DNA from: Pseudomonadota bacterium | GTDB lineage: Bacteria; Pseudomonadota; Alphaproteobacteria; Acetobacterales; Acetobacteraceae | Assembly: GCA_021779655.1 (NCBI GenBank) | Contig: JAJYAF010000052.1 | Location: forward strand, 1 to 9,950 | Direction: 5' to 3' | Length of the DNA stretch: 9,950 bases | Part shown: positions 1-7,083 of the stretch, piece after piece | How the letters are laid out: each line of letters begins with the position of its first letter | How positions within the stretch are numbered: the stretch's first letter is position 1 | The notes under the pieces: generated by a model | The model's database searches: none | Told to the model about the DNA's origin: nothing | What the model saw: the letters and a program-made list of their open reading frames with translations, nothing else | Program-made: the position numbers and the translations under genes

Positions 1-1
1 C

Positions 2-679
2 AAGACCCGCTATATGTCCGGCGGACAGATGAGCTGCCCGATCGTCTTTCGCGGCCCCAATGGCGCCGCCGCCCGCGTGGCCGCGCAGCACAGCCAGTGC
101 TTCGCTTCGTGGTACGCGCATTGCCCGGGGCTTAAGGTCCTCGCGCCATGGTCGGCGGCCGATGCCAAGGGGCTGTTGCGCGCCGCAATCCGCGATCCCA
201 ACCCGGTGATTTTCCTGGAAAACGAAATCCTCTACGGCCACAGCTTCGAATGCCCGGTATCCGAGGATTTCGTTTTGCCCCTGGGCAAGGCCAAGGTGGA
301 GCGCGAGGGAGGGGATGTAACGCTGGTCGCCTTTTCCATGATGGTGGATGTGGCGATGAAGGCGGCCGATGCGCTGGCCGGCGAGGGAATCGCGGCGGAG
401 GTGATAAACCTGCGCAGCCTCCGTCCGCTGGATGTGGCCACGATCGTTGCCAGCGTGAAGAAGACCAACCGTATCGTGAGCGTGGAGGAAGGCTGGCCGT
501 TCGCCGGGATCGGCGCGGAGATTGCCATGACGGTCACGGAACATTGCTGGGACTGGCTGGACGCGCCGCCAACGCGTGTCACCGGACTGGACGTGCCGAT
601 GCCCTATGCCGCAAATCTCGAAAAACTCGCGCTGCCGCAACCCGGTTGGGTGGTGGACGCGGTCAAGAAAATCATCTGA
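2..679 (+). CDS. pdhB: Pyruvate dehydrogenase E1 component subunit beta (5' partial)
   Basis: Beta subunit of the thiamine-diphosphate-dependent E1 enzyme, which decarboxylates pyruvate and passes the acetyl group to the lipoyl arm of E2. The left edge of the window cuts the gene. The frame is already open at base 2, and the ATG at base 14 is an internal Met ([20 protein letters not shown]), not the start. What is visible is the second half of the pyrimidine-binding domain ([18 protein letters not shown], then [15 protein letters not shown]) and the C-terminal transketolase domain ([25 protein letters not shown]). These are standard for alphaproteobacterial PdhB. Many alphaproteobacterial PdhB proteins carry an N-terminal lipoyl domain, but that part lies outside the window. 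The stop is 11 bases before pdhC, so the two are surely co-transcribed. pdhA is expected just upstream. No frame damage is seen. Confidence 0.96.
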   Translation, partial: KTRYMSGGQMSCPIVFRGPNGAAARVAAQHSQCFASWYAHCPGLKVLAPWSAADAKGLLRAAIRDPNPVIFLENEILYGHSFECPVSEDFVLPLGKAKVEREGGDVTLVAFSMMVDVAMKAADALAGEGIAAEVINLRSLRPLDVATIVASVKKTNRIVSVEEGWPFAGIGAEIAMTVTEHCWDWLDAPPTRVTGLDVPMPYAANLEKLALPQPGWVVDAVKKII

Positions 680-690
680 AGGGTCGCCGA

Positions 691-1971
691 ATGTCCACCA
701 ACATCCTGATGCCCGCGCTGTCGCCGACGATGACGGAGGGCAAGCTTTCCAGATGGCTGAAGAAGGAGGGCGACGAGGTAAAATCCGGGGACGTGCTGGC
801 CGAGATCGAAACCGACAAGGCGACCATGGAGGTGGAAGCGGTCGATGAAGGCTACCTGGCCAAAATCCTCGTCCCCGATGGCACGGAGGGTGTTGCCGTC
901 AATACCGTTATCGGGATTCTGACAGCCGGCAAGGATGAAAAGGTGGAGGCTCCCGCCTCCGGCGAGGCGGCGCAACCCGTAGCGGCGGCTCCTGAGGAGA
1001 CGCCGAAGCCTGAGCCCAAGCCTGGGCCGAAGGCCGCGGAAACACCCGAGGCGCCCGAGACGGCGGAGGATCGCGTTTTCGCATCGCCGCTCGCGCGCCG
1101 CATGGCCAAACAGGCGGGTATCGCGCTGACGGCGCTAAAGGGCAGCGGCCCGAACGGGCGGATCGTCAAGGCCGATATCGAGGCGGCGCTATCCTCCGGC
1201 GCAGCCCAGCCCGCCCCCGTCCAGCCCGCCACCATGGAAGATAAGGCCGGACCCCTGGCGCAGCCTGTCACCGCGCCGCACCGGAAGATCCCCCTTTCCA
1301 CCATGCGCCGGGTCATCGCCCGGCGGCTACTCGAAGCGAAACAAACGATTCCGCATTTCTACCTGGTCGGACATTTCGAAATCGATGCGCTGCTCAAACT
1401 GAGGGCCGATCTCAATCTGCGGTCCCCGAAGGAAGGGCCTGACGCCTATAAGCTTTCGGTCAACGATCTGGTCATCAAGGCCTGTGCCGTGGCGCTGCGC
1501 CGCCATCCGGAGGTCAATGCCACATTCACCGGGGACGCGATTCTGCAATACGAGGATGTGGATATCTCGGTTGCCGTCGCGATTCCCGATGGCCTGATCA
1601 CGCCGATCATCCGCAAGGCCGATCAGCTCGGGCTTGCCGCGATCAGCAACCGGATGAAGGAGCTTGGCACGCGCGCCAGGGCGGGCAAGCTGAAGACCGA
1701 GGAATTCCAGGGCGGCGGTTTTTCCGTCTCCAATCTCGGCATGTTCGGCACGCCGGAATTTTCCGCCATCATCAACCCGCCGCAGGCCGCGATCCTCGCG
1801 GTCGGCGCCGGAGAGAAACGTGCGGTCGTGAAAGCGGACCAGCTTGGCATCGCCACCATGATGACCTGCACGCTCTCCTGCGATCACCGCGTGGTGGATG
1901 GCGCGCTCGGCGCGGCTTTCATGGCGACGCTGAAGACCATCATCGAAGATCCCCTGAGCCTGATGCTGTAA
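691..1971 (+). CDS. pdhC: Pyruvate dehydrogenase E2, dihydrolipoamide acetyltransferase
   Basis: Core subunit of the pyruvate dehydrogenase complex, moving the acetyl group from lipoamide to CoA. The 426-aa protein has one N-terminal lipoyl domain (about 1-78) with the modified lysine at K43 in [11 protein letters not shown] Pro/Ala/Glu-rich linker follows (about 85-127), then the peripheral-subunit-binding domain (about 130-167, [15 protein letters not shown] to [15 protein letters not shown]). A second linker leads to the acyltransferase domain (about 198-426), with the catalytic DHRVVDG motif (H399, D403) near the end. The ATG at 691 is chosen because the lipoyl domain begins there and a GAAGGG ribosome site sits 7 bases upstream. 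The same frame is open far upstream, but that stretch reads through pdhB and does not look like protein. The E3 gene follows after 11 bases. LipA, encoded two genes downstream, makes the cofactor for K43. Confidence 0.97.
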   Translation: MSTNILMPALSPTMTEGKLSRWLKKEGDEVKSGDVLAEIETDKATMEVEAVDEGYLAKILVPDGTEGVAVNTVIGILTAGKDEKVEAPASGEAAQPVAAAPEETPKPEPKPGPKAAETPEAPETAEDRVFASPLARRMAKQAGIALTALKGSGPNGRIVKADIEAALSSGAAQPAPVQPATMEDKAGPLAQPVTAPHRKIPLSTMRRVIARRLLEAKQTIPHFYLVGHFEIDALLKLRADLNLRSPKEGPDAYKLSVNDLVIKACAVALRRHPEVNATFTGDAILQYEDVDISVAVAIPDGLITPIIRKADQLGLAAISNRMKELGTRARAGKLKTEEFQGGGFSVSNLGMFGTPEFSAIINPPQAAILAVGAGEKRAVVKADQLGIATMMTCTLSCDHRVVDGALGAAFMATLKTIIEDPLSLML

Positions 1972-1982
1972 GGAGCGCTGCA

Positions 1983-3383
1983 ATGGCGGACGAGCGGAAT
2001 TTCGACGTCATCGTCGTGGGCGGCGGTCCGGGCGGATATGTGGCGGCCATTCGCGCGGCCCAGCTCAAGCTCAAAACCGCGCTCGTCGAAGCCAGGCATC
2101 TGGGCGGCATCTGCCTCAACTGGGGCTGCATTCCCACCAAGGCGCTGCTGCGCAGCTCGGAAATCAAGCATCTGCTGGACCACCTTCCGGAATTCGGCTT
2201 CCAGGCCGATAATATCTCCTTCGATATCGGAACAATCGTCAAACGCTCGCGCGCCGTAGCGAAACAGCTTTCCTCCGGCGTTGCGTATCTGTTGAAGAAA
2301 AATAACGTCACCGTCATCGACGGCTTCGGCAAGCTCGCCGGCGCGGGCAGGCTCGAAGTGAGCAAGGAAGGCCGGAATGTCGCAACGCTCGGCGGAACGC
2401 ACATCATCCTCGCCACCGGCGCCAGGCCCCGGCAGATCCCCGGTATCGAGGCCGACGGCAAGCTGATCTGGAGCTATTTCGAGGCAATGGTGCCGGAGCG
2501 GATGCCAAAATCGCTCCTCATCATCGGGTCCGGCGCGATCGGCATTGAATTCGCGAGCTTTTACCGGAACCTCGGCGCGGAAGTCACGATCGTGGAAATG
2601 CTCGACCGTATCCTGCCGGTGGAAGATGCCGAAGTCTCGGCCTTCATGCGCAAGGCATTCGAGAAGCAGGGCATGAAAATCCTCACCTCCGCTACCGTGA
2701 AAGGCCTGGAGAAGGGGAGCGATTCAGTAGCGGTTACCCTGGAGATCGCGGGCAGGCAGGAGAAAATCACCGCCGAGCGTGTGATTTCCGCCGTCGGCAT
2801 CGTGGGCAATGTCGAGAATCTCGGCCTTGAGGGCACCAAGGTGAGGGTGGAGAAAACGCATGTGGTGGTGGACGGCTTCGGCCGCACCGGGGAGGCTCAG
2901 GTCTATGCCATCGGCGATCTCGCCGGGCCGCCCTGGCTTGCGCACAAGGCGAGCCACGAGGGTATCGTTTGCGTGGAGGCGATCGCCGGATGCAATCCGC
3001 ATCCGTTCAGCACCGGCAACATTCCGGCCTGCACCTATGCGCGGCCGCAGGTCGCCTCCGTCGGGCTGACGGAGGCGCAGGCGAAGCAGGCGGGATTTGC
3101 GCTCAAAACCGGCCATTTCCCCTTCATCGGCAACGGCAAGGCCATCGCCATGGGCGAGCCGGAAGGCTTCGTGAAAACGGTGTTCGACGCGCGAACCGGA
3201 GCGCTGCTCGGCGCGCATATGGTTGGCGCGGAGGTGACGGAAATGATCCAGGGTTTCGTCATTGCCCGGCAGTTGGAAACAACCGAGAAAGAGCTGATGG
3301 AAACGGTGTTTCCGCACCCCACCGTCTCCGAAGCCATGCACGAGGCGGTGCTTGACGCCTATGGCCGGGTTATCCACTTTTAA
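1983..3383 (+). CDS. lpdA: Dihydrolipoamide dehydrogenase (E3)
   Basis: FAD enzyme that reoxidises the dihydrolipoyl arm of E2 and reduces NAD+. The 466-aa length is normal for the family. Visible motifs, in order, are: FAD-binding GGGPGG (13-18); redox disulfide GGICLNWGCIPTKALL with C44 and C49; the ATG of the second FAD contact (IILATGARPRQIPG, about 141-154); NAD-binding IIGSGAIGIEFAS (182-187 core); FAD-binding YAIGDLAGPPWLAHKA (GD at 311-312); and the C-terminal dimerisation domain with the catalytic HPTVSE (H445, E450). The start is supported by AGGAG about 8 bases upstream of ATG 1983. Position between pdhC and lipA suggests it mainly serves pyruvate dehydrogenase, but E3 subunits can be shared with 2-oxoglutarate dehydrogenase or the glycine cleavage system. 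Confidence 0.97.
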   Translation: MADERNFDVIVVGGGPGGYVAAIRAAQLKLKTALVEARHLGGICLNWGCIPTKALLRSSEIKHLLDHLPEFGFQADNISFDIGTIVKRSRAVAKQLSSGVAYLLKKNNVTVIDGFGKLAGAGRLEVSKEGRNVATLGGTHIILATGARPRQIPGIEADGKLIWSYFEAMVPERMPKSLLIIGSGAIGIEFASFYRNLGAEVTIVEMLDRILPVEDAEVSAFMRKAFEKQGMKILTSATVKGLEKGSDSVAVTLEIAGRQEKITAERVISAVGIVGNVENLGLEGTKVRVEKTHVVVDGFGRTGEAQVYAIGDLAGPPWLAHKASHEGIVCVEAIAGCNPHPFSTGNIPACTYARPQVASVGLTEAQAKQAGFALKTGHFPFIGNGKAIAMGEPEGFVKTVFDARTGALLGAHMVGAEVTEMIQGFVIARQLETTEKELMETVFPHPTVSEAMHEAVLDAYGRVIHF

Positions 3384-3432
3384 GCCCTGGCCCCCATGGA
3401 TTAGGGTGCCCCGTATGCCTTTCGTGCGCCCC

Positions 3433-3474
3433 CGTCTAAGAATTACCGTCTAAGAATTACCGTGTAAAAATTCT
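3433..3474 (+). repeat. 14-bp tandem repeat upstream of lipA
   Basis: Two perfect, adjacent copies of CGTCTAAGAATTAC (3433-3446 and 3447-3460) are followed by a third, degenerate copy (3461-3474, four mismatches). The repeat fills most of the 94-base gap between lpdA and lipA and ends just before the possible lipA start codons. It is AT-richer than its surroundings. It could be a slippage product, or it could affect lipA expression by acting as a protein-binding site or by spacing the leader; nothing here decides between these. Confidence 0.8.
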
Positions 3475-3477
3475 CAT

Positions 3478-4443
3478 GTGAGAATGCCGCCCATGACCAC
3501 CCGTATCGAGATCGACCACCGGCCGCGCCATCCGGAGAAGCGGCATCGCCCGGACAATCCCATCCAGCGCAAGCCGGACTGGATACGGGTCAAGGCGCCC
3601 TCGCACCCGGTTTTCCATGAAACACGGGAAGTGATCCGGCGGCAAAAACTTGCCACCGTGTGCGAGGAGGCGGCCTGCCCGAATATCGGCGAATGCTGGT
3701 CGCAGCGCCACGCCACCATGATGATCATGGGCGAGGTCTGCACCCGCGCCTGCGCCTTCTGCAATGTGGCCACCGGCATTCCCGCGCCGCTCGATGCAAC
3801 CGAGCCCGCGCGCGTGGCCGAGGCGATCGCGGCGCTCGGGCTACGGCATGTGGTCATCACCTCGGTGGACCGTGACGATCTGGCCGATGGCGGGGCCGCG
3901 CATTTCGCCGAAGTGATCGCGGCCGTCCGCGCCGCCGCGCCGGAAACGACCGTTGAAATCCTCACCCCGGATTTTCTACGCAAGCCGGGCGCGGTGGAGG
4001 TAGTGGCGCAGGCCCGGCCGGACGTGTTCAATCACAACCTGGAAACCGTGCCGCGGCTCTATCCCGCCATCCGCCCGGGGGCGCGCTACTACCAGTCCCT
4101 CCGCCTGCTGGACCAGGCCAAGCGGCTTGAGCCCCGCCTTTTCACCAAATCCGGGCTGATGGTGGGGCTTGGCGAAAGCAAGGCGGAAATCGCCCAGGTG
4201 ATGGACGATCTGCGCATCGCCGATGTGGATTTTCTCACCCTCGGCCAGTATCTCCAGCCCTCGGCGAAGCACGCGGCCGTCGCGCGCTTCGTGCCGCCCG
4301 AGGAGTTCGCCGATTATGCCGCGATGGCGCGCGCCAAGGGTTTTCTGCTGGTCTCGGCCACGCCGCTCACCCGCAGTTCCTACCACGCGGACGCCGATTT
4401 CGCCGCCCTGCGCGCGGCCCGCGCCGGGCGGCTCGCGGCCTGA
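3478..4443 (+). CDS. lipA: Lipoyl synthase (radical SAM)
   Basis: Inserts two sulfur atoms into protein-bound octanoyl groups to make the lipoyl cofactor, using S-adenosylmethionine and two 4Fe-4S clusters. The auxiliary cluster motif is [13 protein letters not shown] (C62, C67, C73). The radical SAM motif is CTRACAFCN (C88, C92, C95). The C-terminal RSSY motif, whose serine binds the auxiliary cluster, is present ([10 protein letters not shown]). Lengths of about 310-325 aa are usual; this reading gives 321. The start is uncertain: GTG 3478 is the longest choice, while ATG 3484 and ATG 3493 (MTTRIE) are equally possible. None has a convincing ribosome site, and the 14-bp repeat lies just upstream. 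LipA's substrate includes the E2 encoded by pdhC in the same cluster. Confidence 0.96.
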   Translation: MRMPPMTTRIEIDHRPRHPEKRHRPDNPIQRKPDWIRVKAPSHPVFHETREVIRRQKLATVCEEAACPNIGECWSQRHATMMIMGEVCTRACAFCNVATGIPAPLDATEPARVAEAIAALGLRHVVITSVDRDDLADGGAAHFAEVIAAVRAAAPETTVEILTPDFLRKPGAVEVVAQARPDVFNHNLETVPRLYPAIRPGARYYQSLRLLDQAKRLEPRLFTKSGLMVGLGESKAEIAQVMDDLRIADVDFLTLGQYLQPSAKHAAVARFVPPEEFADYAAMARAKGFLLVSATPLTRSSYHADADFAALRAARAGRLAA

Positions 4444-4445
4444 CC

Positions 4446-4937
4446 ATGACCAGTTATACCGAGCGCAAGCTGGTGCCTTATGCGGCCAAGCAGCTTTTCG
4501 ACCTGGTCGCGGATGTCGGCAGATATCCCGAGTTTCTGCCCTGGTGCGTGGCCGCGCGCGTGCGTTCGCAAACGCGCGACGAATTGCTGGCCGATCTCAC
4601 CATCGGCTTCGGCCCGTTCCGCGAGAGCTTCACCAGCCGCGTGGCGCTGCACCACCCCGATGCGACCGGAGTTTGCGCGATCAAGGTGCAGTATGAAAAC
4701 GGCCCATTCAAATACCTGCACAACCAGTGGAAATTCACGCCGGACGCGCAGGGCTGCGTGGTGGATTTCCATGTCGATTTCGAATTTCGCAGTTTCATCC
4801 TGCGCAAGGCGATCGGCGCGGTGTTCACCGAGGCGGTGCGTGTCATGGTGCATGCCTTCATGAAGCGCGCCCGCGCGGTATATGGCCCGCCCAAGGTTTC
4901 CGCGCCGGTACAGGAGGAATCCAAGGCCAGGGCGTGA
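4446..4937 (+). CDS. ratA: RatA/Coq10-like START-domain protein
   Basis: A 163-aa SRPBCC/START-fold protein of the polyketide cyclase family, annotated variously as Coq10 (ubiquinone-binding, respiratory chain) or RatA (ribosome association toxin). Recognisable features are the N-terminal strand TERKLVPYAAKQLFDLVADV, the family signature VGRYPEFLPWC (about 24-34), the central strands (IGFGPFRESFTSRVAL; NGPFKYLHNQWKF; VDFHVDFEF), and the long C-terminal helix (AIGAVFTEAVRVMVHAFMKRARAVYG). The ATG lies two bases after the lipA stop and has no clear ribosome site, so translation is probably coupled to lipA. The lipA-ratA pairing is common in Alphaproteobacteria. In that setting a Coq10-like role in ubiquinone function is more likely than toxicity, but the sequence alone does not settle it. 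Confidence 0.9.
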   Translation: MTSYTERKLVPYAAKQLFDLVADVGRYPEFLPWCVAARVRSQTRDELLADLTIGFGPFRESFTSRVALHHPDATGVCAIKVQYENGPFKYLHNQWKFTPDAQGCVVDFHVDFEFRSFILRKAIGAVFTEAVRVMVHAFMKRARAVYGPPKVSAPVQEESKARA

Positions 4938-5131
4938 AGTCAGTGCCTCGCGTTTCTTCAACTCTTCCGGGCCGCAAGCGTAGCAGGCTGTTCGTGCCGC
5001 GCGACCTTGCCCTTGATCTGGTGACTCTGGCGGAGCAGGTCATCAGGAAGCAAGGTTTCCACTTCGCCCGGCGCGAGTCGCACTCACCCTTCGACAACGA
5101 TCATGGCTATCTTCTCATTGGATTTCGTTAG
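4934..5131 (+). CDS. Small hypothetical protein, possibly a decayed CinA N-terminus
   Basis: A 65-aa ORF starting at GTG 4934. The start overlaps the ratA stop in a GTGA, an arrangement typical of translational coupling. The stretch LFVPRDLALDLVTLAEQVIRK followed by GFHFARRESHS resembles the opening of the CinA C-terminal (nicotinamide-nucleotide amidase) domain, where a helix after LFP leads to ATAESCTGG. Here only the A-x-x-E-S positions survive, and the following residues (PFDNDHGYLLIGFR) do not match. A full domain would be about 160 aa, so this would be a truncated, non-functional remnant. Alternatively it is an unrelated small protein or no gene at all. Its stop codon TAG overlaps the stop of the convergent reductase gene, so any missing part ended at that boundary. 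Confidence 0.45.
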   Translation: MKSVPRVSSTLPGRKRSRLFVPRDLALDLVTLAEQVIRKQGFHFARRESHSPFDNDHGYLLIGFR

Positions 5132-6177
5132 CGGCCTTTCGCGGCCGCGGGTACAAGCTTATGCGCGATAAGACTCTGTGCGCAATCGGTAATGGTATCG
5201 GCGGCCGGGCGTGGCGCCCAGCCCAGCACCCGCTTGGCCTTGGAGGCGTCCACCGCACGCTTCTTACCGAGTTCGAAGAGCCGCGAGCGCAGAGTTCCGT
5301 CGAAGATCGCGGTGAGGCGCACCATCCAATCAGGAATGTTTCTCTTGGGAACGCGCCTCGCGATTTCCGGCATCCGTTCACGCAGAAGCTTTGCTATGTC
5401 GGCCATCCACAGAAATTCCCCGGCCCCCAGGAAGCGCTGGCCCGCTGCGTCGGCGTGCGTCATCGCGCGTATGTGCAGGTCGGCGATGTCGCGGGCATCG
5501 ACCAGCGGCCACCCCATGCGTGGGCAACCGGGAACAGAACCGTCCATAAGCTTTCGCACGATCTCGATGGAGGCGGAGAAGTCGGGGCCGAGCACCGGGC
5601 CCAGCACCGCGCCGGGATTGATCGTCGTCATCTCCAGCGCACCGCCTTCCCTCTTCATGAAATCCCAGGCGGCATGTTCCGCGTAGGTCTTGGAGCGTTC
5701 GTAGGCCGAGCTATCCCGGAGGTTCTTCGGGTCGGACCATTCCGCCTCCGTGTAGGGCTTTTCCCGGCTGCCATGGCCGTAGCAGATCGCGGCGGTGGAT
5801 GAGGTCACCACCACCCGCTTCACGCCGGCATCACGCGCCACGCGCAAGACGCGCAGCGTGCCGTCGCGGGCCGGCGCGATCAATTCCTCGTCGTCGTGAG
5901 GATTGACGGTAGGGATCGGCGAGGCGACGTGAAGCACGTGGGAAACACCCCGAACCGCTTCATTCCAGCCGGCGTCGCCGTTGAGATCGGCGGACACGAA
6001 CCGCAGGCGTTCGGGATCGGATGCGGCCGCGTCGAGCCAAGCCCTGACCTCGGCGTCGCGCGCCAGGTTGCGCAGTGTGGCGCGGACATGCCAGCCTTCG
6101 CGCATGAGTTGGAGTATGCAGAAGCCCGCTATATAGCCCGATCCTCCCGTGACAAGGACGATACCTTTGGAGTCCAT
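5128..6177 (-). CDS. NAD(P)-dependent extended SDR reductase (dihydroflavonol-4-reductase-like)
   Basis: A Rossmann-fold oxidoreductase of the extended short-chain dehydrogenase class, related to dihydroflavonol/aldehyde reductases; its substrate is unknown. Numbered from the Met at 6177 (349 aa): nucleotide-binding VTGGSGYIAGFC (glycines 11-18), the acidic site VSADLNGDAGW, HVASPIP, the catalytic serine region VVVTSSTAAI (126-127), and the catalytic YERSK (Y159, K163) followed by INPGAVLGPVLGPDF. The C-terminal half has the substrate-domain helices and the end motif AKRVLGWAPRP. The frame stays open up to 6234, with other Mets at 6192 and 6186. The start at 6177 is preferred because it begins one short step before the Rossmann strand, has GGAAGC upstream, and leaves the inverted repeat at 6229-6252 outside the gene. 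The broken TetR-like gene diverges from it. Confidence 0.9.
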   Translation of the reverse strand: MDSKGIVLVTGGSGYIAGFCILQLMREGWHVRATLRNLARDAEVRAWLDAAASDPERLRFVSADLNGDAGWNEAVRGVSHVLHVASPIPTVNPHDDEELIAPARDGTLRVLRVARDAGVKRVVVTSSTAAICYGHGSREKPYTEAEWSDPKNLRDSSAYERSKTYAEHAAWDFMKREGGALEMTTINPGAVLGPVLGPDFSASIEIVRKLMDGSVPGCPRMGWPLVDARDIADLHIRAMTHADAAGQRFLGAGEFLWMADIAKLLRERMPEIARRVPKRNIPDWMVRLTAIFDGTLRSRLFELGKKRAVDASKAKRVLGWAPRPAADTITDCAQSLIAHKLVPAAAKGR

Positions 6178-6228
6178 CGCTTCCATGCCCATTGCTGACC
6201 GGCGCCGGTTTGCCGAATCTTGACAATC

Positions 6229-6252
6229 TGACATATTATGCAGAATATGTCA
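6229..6252. promoter_or_regulatory. 9-6-9 inverted repeat, candidate TetR-type operator
   Basis: Perfect 9-bp arms, TGACATATT at 6229-6237 and AATATGTCA at 6244-6252, are separated by six bases. The site lies between the minus-strand reductase and a divergent TetR-like start, the usual place for an autoregulatory operator. A TTGACA box is present on each strand next to the repeat (6220-6225 on +, 6248-6253 on -), but neither has a good -10 at normal spacing. The ATG at 6247 of the TetR-like ORF lies inside the right arm. Confidence 0.6.
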
Positions 6253-6315
6253 AAGTGTGGCCTCGCGGCCGTGCCGGATAACCGCCGGGATGCCATCCTC
6301 GATGCGGCGGAAGGC
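6247..6315 (+). pseudogene. Truncated TetR-family regulator (N-terminal fragment)
   Basis: The frame from ATG 6247 (or GTG 6271) encodes about 23 residues, ending in NRRDAILDAAEG. This is the classic opening of the TetR DNA-binding domain, where R-x-x-IL-x-AA is followed by a Leu-Phe, a Gly, and the helix-turn-helix. After AAEG the similarity stops: the frame continues as QQDAGLYRPRAGAG and closes at about 6423 with no helix-turn-helix. The break is placed near 6313-6315. The position, divergent from an SDR reductase and next to an inverted repeat, fits a former local repressor. The match is short, so chance resemblance is possible. Confidence 0.5.
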
Positions 6316-6322
6316 CAGCAAG

Positions 6323-6499
6323 ATGCCGGTTTATATCGGCCGCGCGCAGGGGCAGGCCTGGGCGCATACGCAGCTCATCCTGGACGTGGTGCCGGGGCGT
6401 GGCGGCATGTTCAGCCTGGATAACGGGCGCGAAGAGCGGTTTTTAACCCGCGCCCGTATATTCAGCGAGGCGGAGCAGGCGCTTCTATCCGGCGCATGA
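6323..6499 (+). CDS. Small hypothetical protein (58 aa)
   Basis: An ORF from ATG 6323 to TGA 6497-6499, in a different frame from the TetR-like fragment it follows. The protein begins MPVYIGRAQGQAWAHTQL and ends with IFSEAEQALLSGA. It looks like real protein, with mixed hydrophobic and charged residues and no low complexity: a short strand (PVYIGRAQGQAWA), a second strand (GGMFSLDNGREERFL), and a terminal helix. No family is recognised and there are no membrane segments. A weak ribosome site (GAAGGCCAGCAAG) precedes the ATG. It may be an intact small gene or the tail of a gene fused here by the deletion that removed the TetR body. A 9-bp inverted repeat (6423-6431 with 6449-6457) lies inside it. 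Confidence 0.45.
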   Translation: MPVYIGRAQGQAWAHTQLILDVVPGRGGMFSLDNGREERFLTRARIFSEAEQALLSGA

Positions 6500-6613
6500 G
6501 CATCGATTCCGTCCGCGCCCTCCGGTGTCGATTCTCTTCGGAAACTGCATCTCCTACTCAATCAATTCAAGCACTTAACCCTTTGTCGGCGCACCGGATT
6601 TTGCCTTTGTAAT

Positions 6614-6639
6614 ACCGGTCAGCCTTAAGGCTGACCGGT
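6614..6639. repeat. Perfect 26-bp palindrome
   Basis: Two 13-bp arms, ACCGGTCAGCCTT and its exact complement, meet at the centre 6626/6627 with no spacer. As RNA it would form a strong hairpin with a minimal loop. There is no T-run on either side, so it is not a clear intrinsic terminator. It could still stop transcription of the small upstream ORF, or be a protein-binding or REP-like site. Confidence 0.7.
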
Positions 6640-6683
6640 TTCGCGCGGGGCTGGCGGGGCGGCCGCGCGCCAAAATCAAAAGC

Positions 6684-6738
6684 TTATACCAGCCCGCCCC
6701 GGGACACGAAGAGTCGATGACAAGGCGGGTTGGTATAA
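6684..6738. repeat. Inverted repeat with 15-bp arms
   Basis: The left arm TTATACCAGCCCGCC (6684-6698) and right arm GGCGGGTTGGTATAA (6724-6738) are complementary at 14 of 15 positions, the remaining pair being G:T in RNA. The loop is 25 bases. The element also overlaps one copy of a 10-bp direct repeat, TATAAGTGCA (6734-6743 and 6765-6774). It could be a REP-like interspersed palindrome, or the ends of a very short mobile element, just upstream of the recombinase remnant. Confidence 0.6.
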
Positions 6739-6784
6739 GTGCAGTGATTTGCGATTTGGCTCCTTATAAGTGCATTCTAGCCGG

Positions 6785-6913
6785 ATGAGCCGTGGAGGCA
6801 GGCTCACAACCTCTCGGCTGGCGGCCATCAGTGGGCATAAGGCGCTGCAGATGCTCAAAAGATACGACCATGCTACTATGGACGAATTGGAGGACGCTCT
6901 CGACCGGAGCTAG
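6785..6913 (+). pseudogene. Tyrosine recombinase (phage-type integrase) C-terminal remnant
   Basis: The frame ending at TAG 6911-6913 reads GGRLTTSRLAAISGHKALQMLKRYDHATMDELEDALDRS (shown in parts: LAAISGHKALQMLKRY, then DHATMDELEDALDRS). It matches the end of phage-type integrases, where LxxISGHKxxxMLxRYTHLRAEDL carries the second conserved histidine (GHK) and the catalytic tyrosine (RY). The catalytic Arg and HxxR boxes upstream are absent: the frame meets a stop at 6767-6769 and no integrase-like sequence precedes it. It is therefore a fragment of about 42 codons, not an active enzyme. It lies just before the AT-richer cassette and suggests that a mobile element once integrated here. Confidence 0.75.
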
Positions 6914-7083
6914 GCACCTCTCATATTGGGTGGGCTTTCGCATGGCATTTTAAGCTTGCCCACTTTCCCCTGATTGGATTAGGAAAATTTTCAGGATGGC
7001 TTAGCGGCACCATCATCGCCGCGATAAAAGCCCAATGAGTGCCCCAAATAACGCAATACAGGGAATCTTAGGCGTTAACGGGA

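Larger units (their letters stand above)
6500..7083. other. Scar-like region without intact genes
   Basis: These roughly 580 bases, between the 58-aa ORF and the promoter of the next cassette, contain no intact gene. They hold the 26-bp palindrome, the 15-bp inverted repeat and the tyrosine recombinase tail listed separately. Nothing recognisable is seen in 6500-6610 or 6914-7083. Composition shifts from GC-rich to more AT-rich across the region, consistent with a junction between core chromosome and acquired DNA. Confidence 0.6.

Noticed and set aside
148..690. Open frame extending upstream of pdhC for about 180 codons
   Set aside because: It overlaps pdhB on the same strand, is rich in Gly and Arg as expected from a GC-rich shadow frame, and the lipoyl domain starts at the Met at 691.
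1327..1983. Long minus-strand ORF opposite pdhC
   Set aside because: Antisense shadow of a well-conserved gene in GC-rich DNA; its protein shows no recognisable domain.
2724..3377. Long minus-strand ORF opposite lpdA
   Set aside because: Shadow ORF with His/Arg/Gly-rich composition; the + strand gene is complete with all E3 motifs.
3433..3474. CRISPR-like array
   Set aside because: The units are adjacent with no spacers and are only 14 bp long, so this is a tandem repeat.
5161..5802. Long + strand ORF opposite the reductase
   Set aside because: The minus strand carries the Rossmann and YxxxK motifs in the right order; the + strand protein matches no known pattern.
6178..6234. N-terminal extension of the reductase to the Met at 6234
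   Set aside because: The added residues are not conserved-looking, the start would lie inside the inverted repeat, and a Met with better spacing lies at 6177.
6676..6858. Minus-strand 60-aa ORF over the inverted repeat
   Set aside because: It overlaps the repeat and the recombinase tail and shows no protein pattern.
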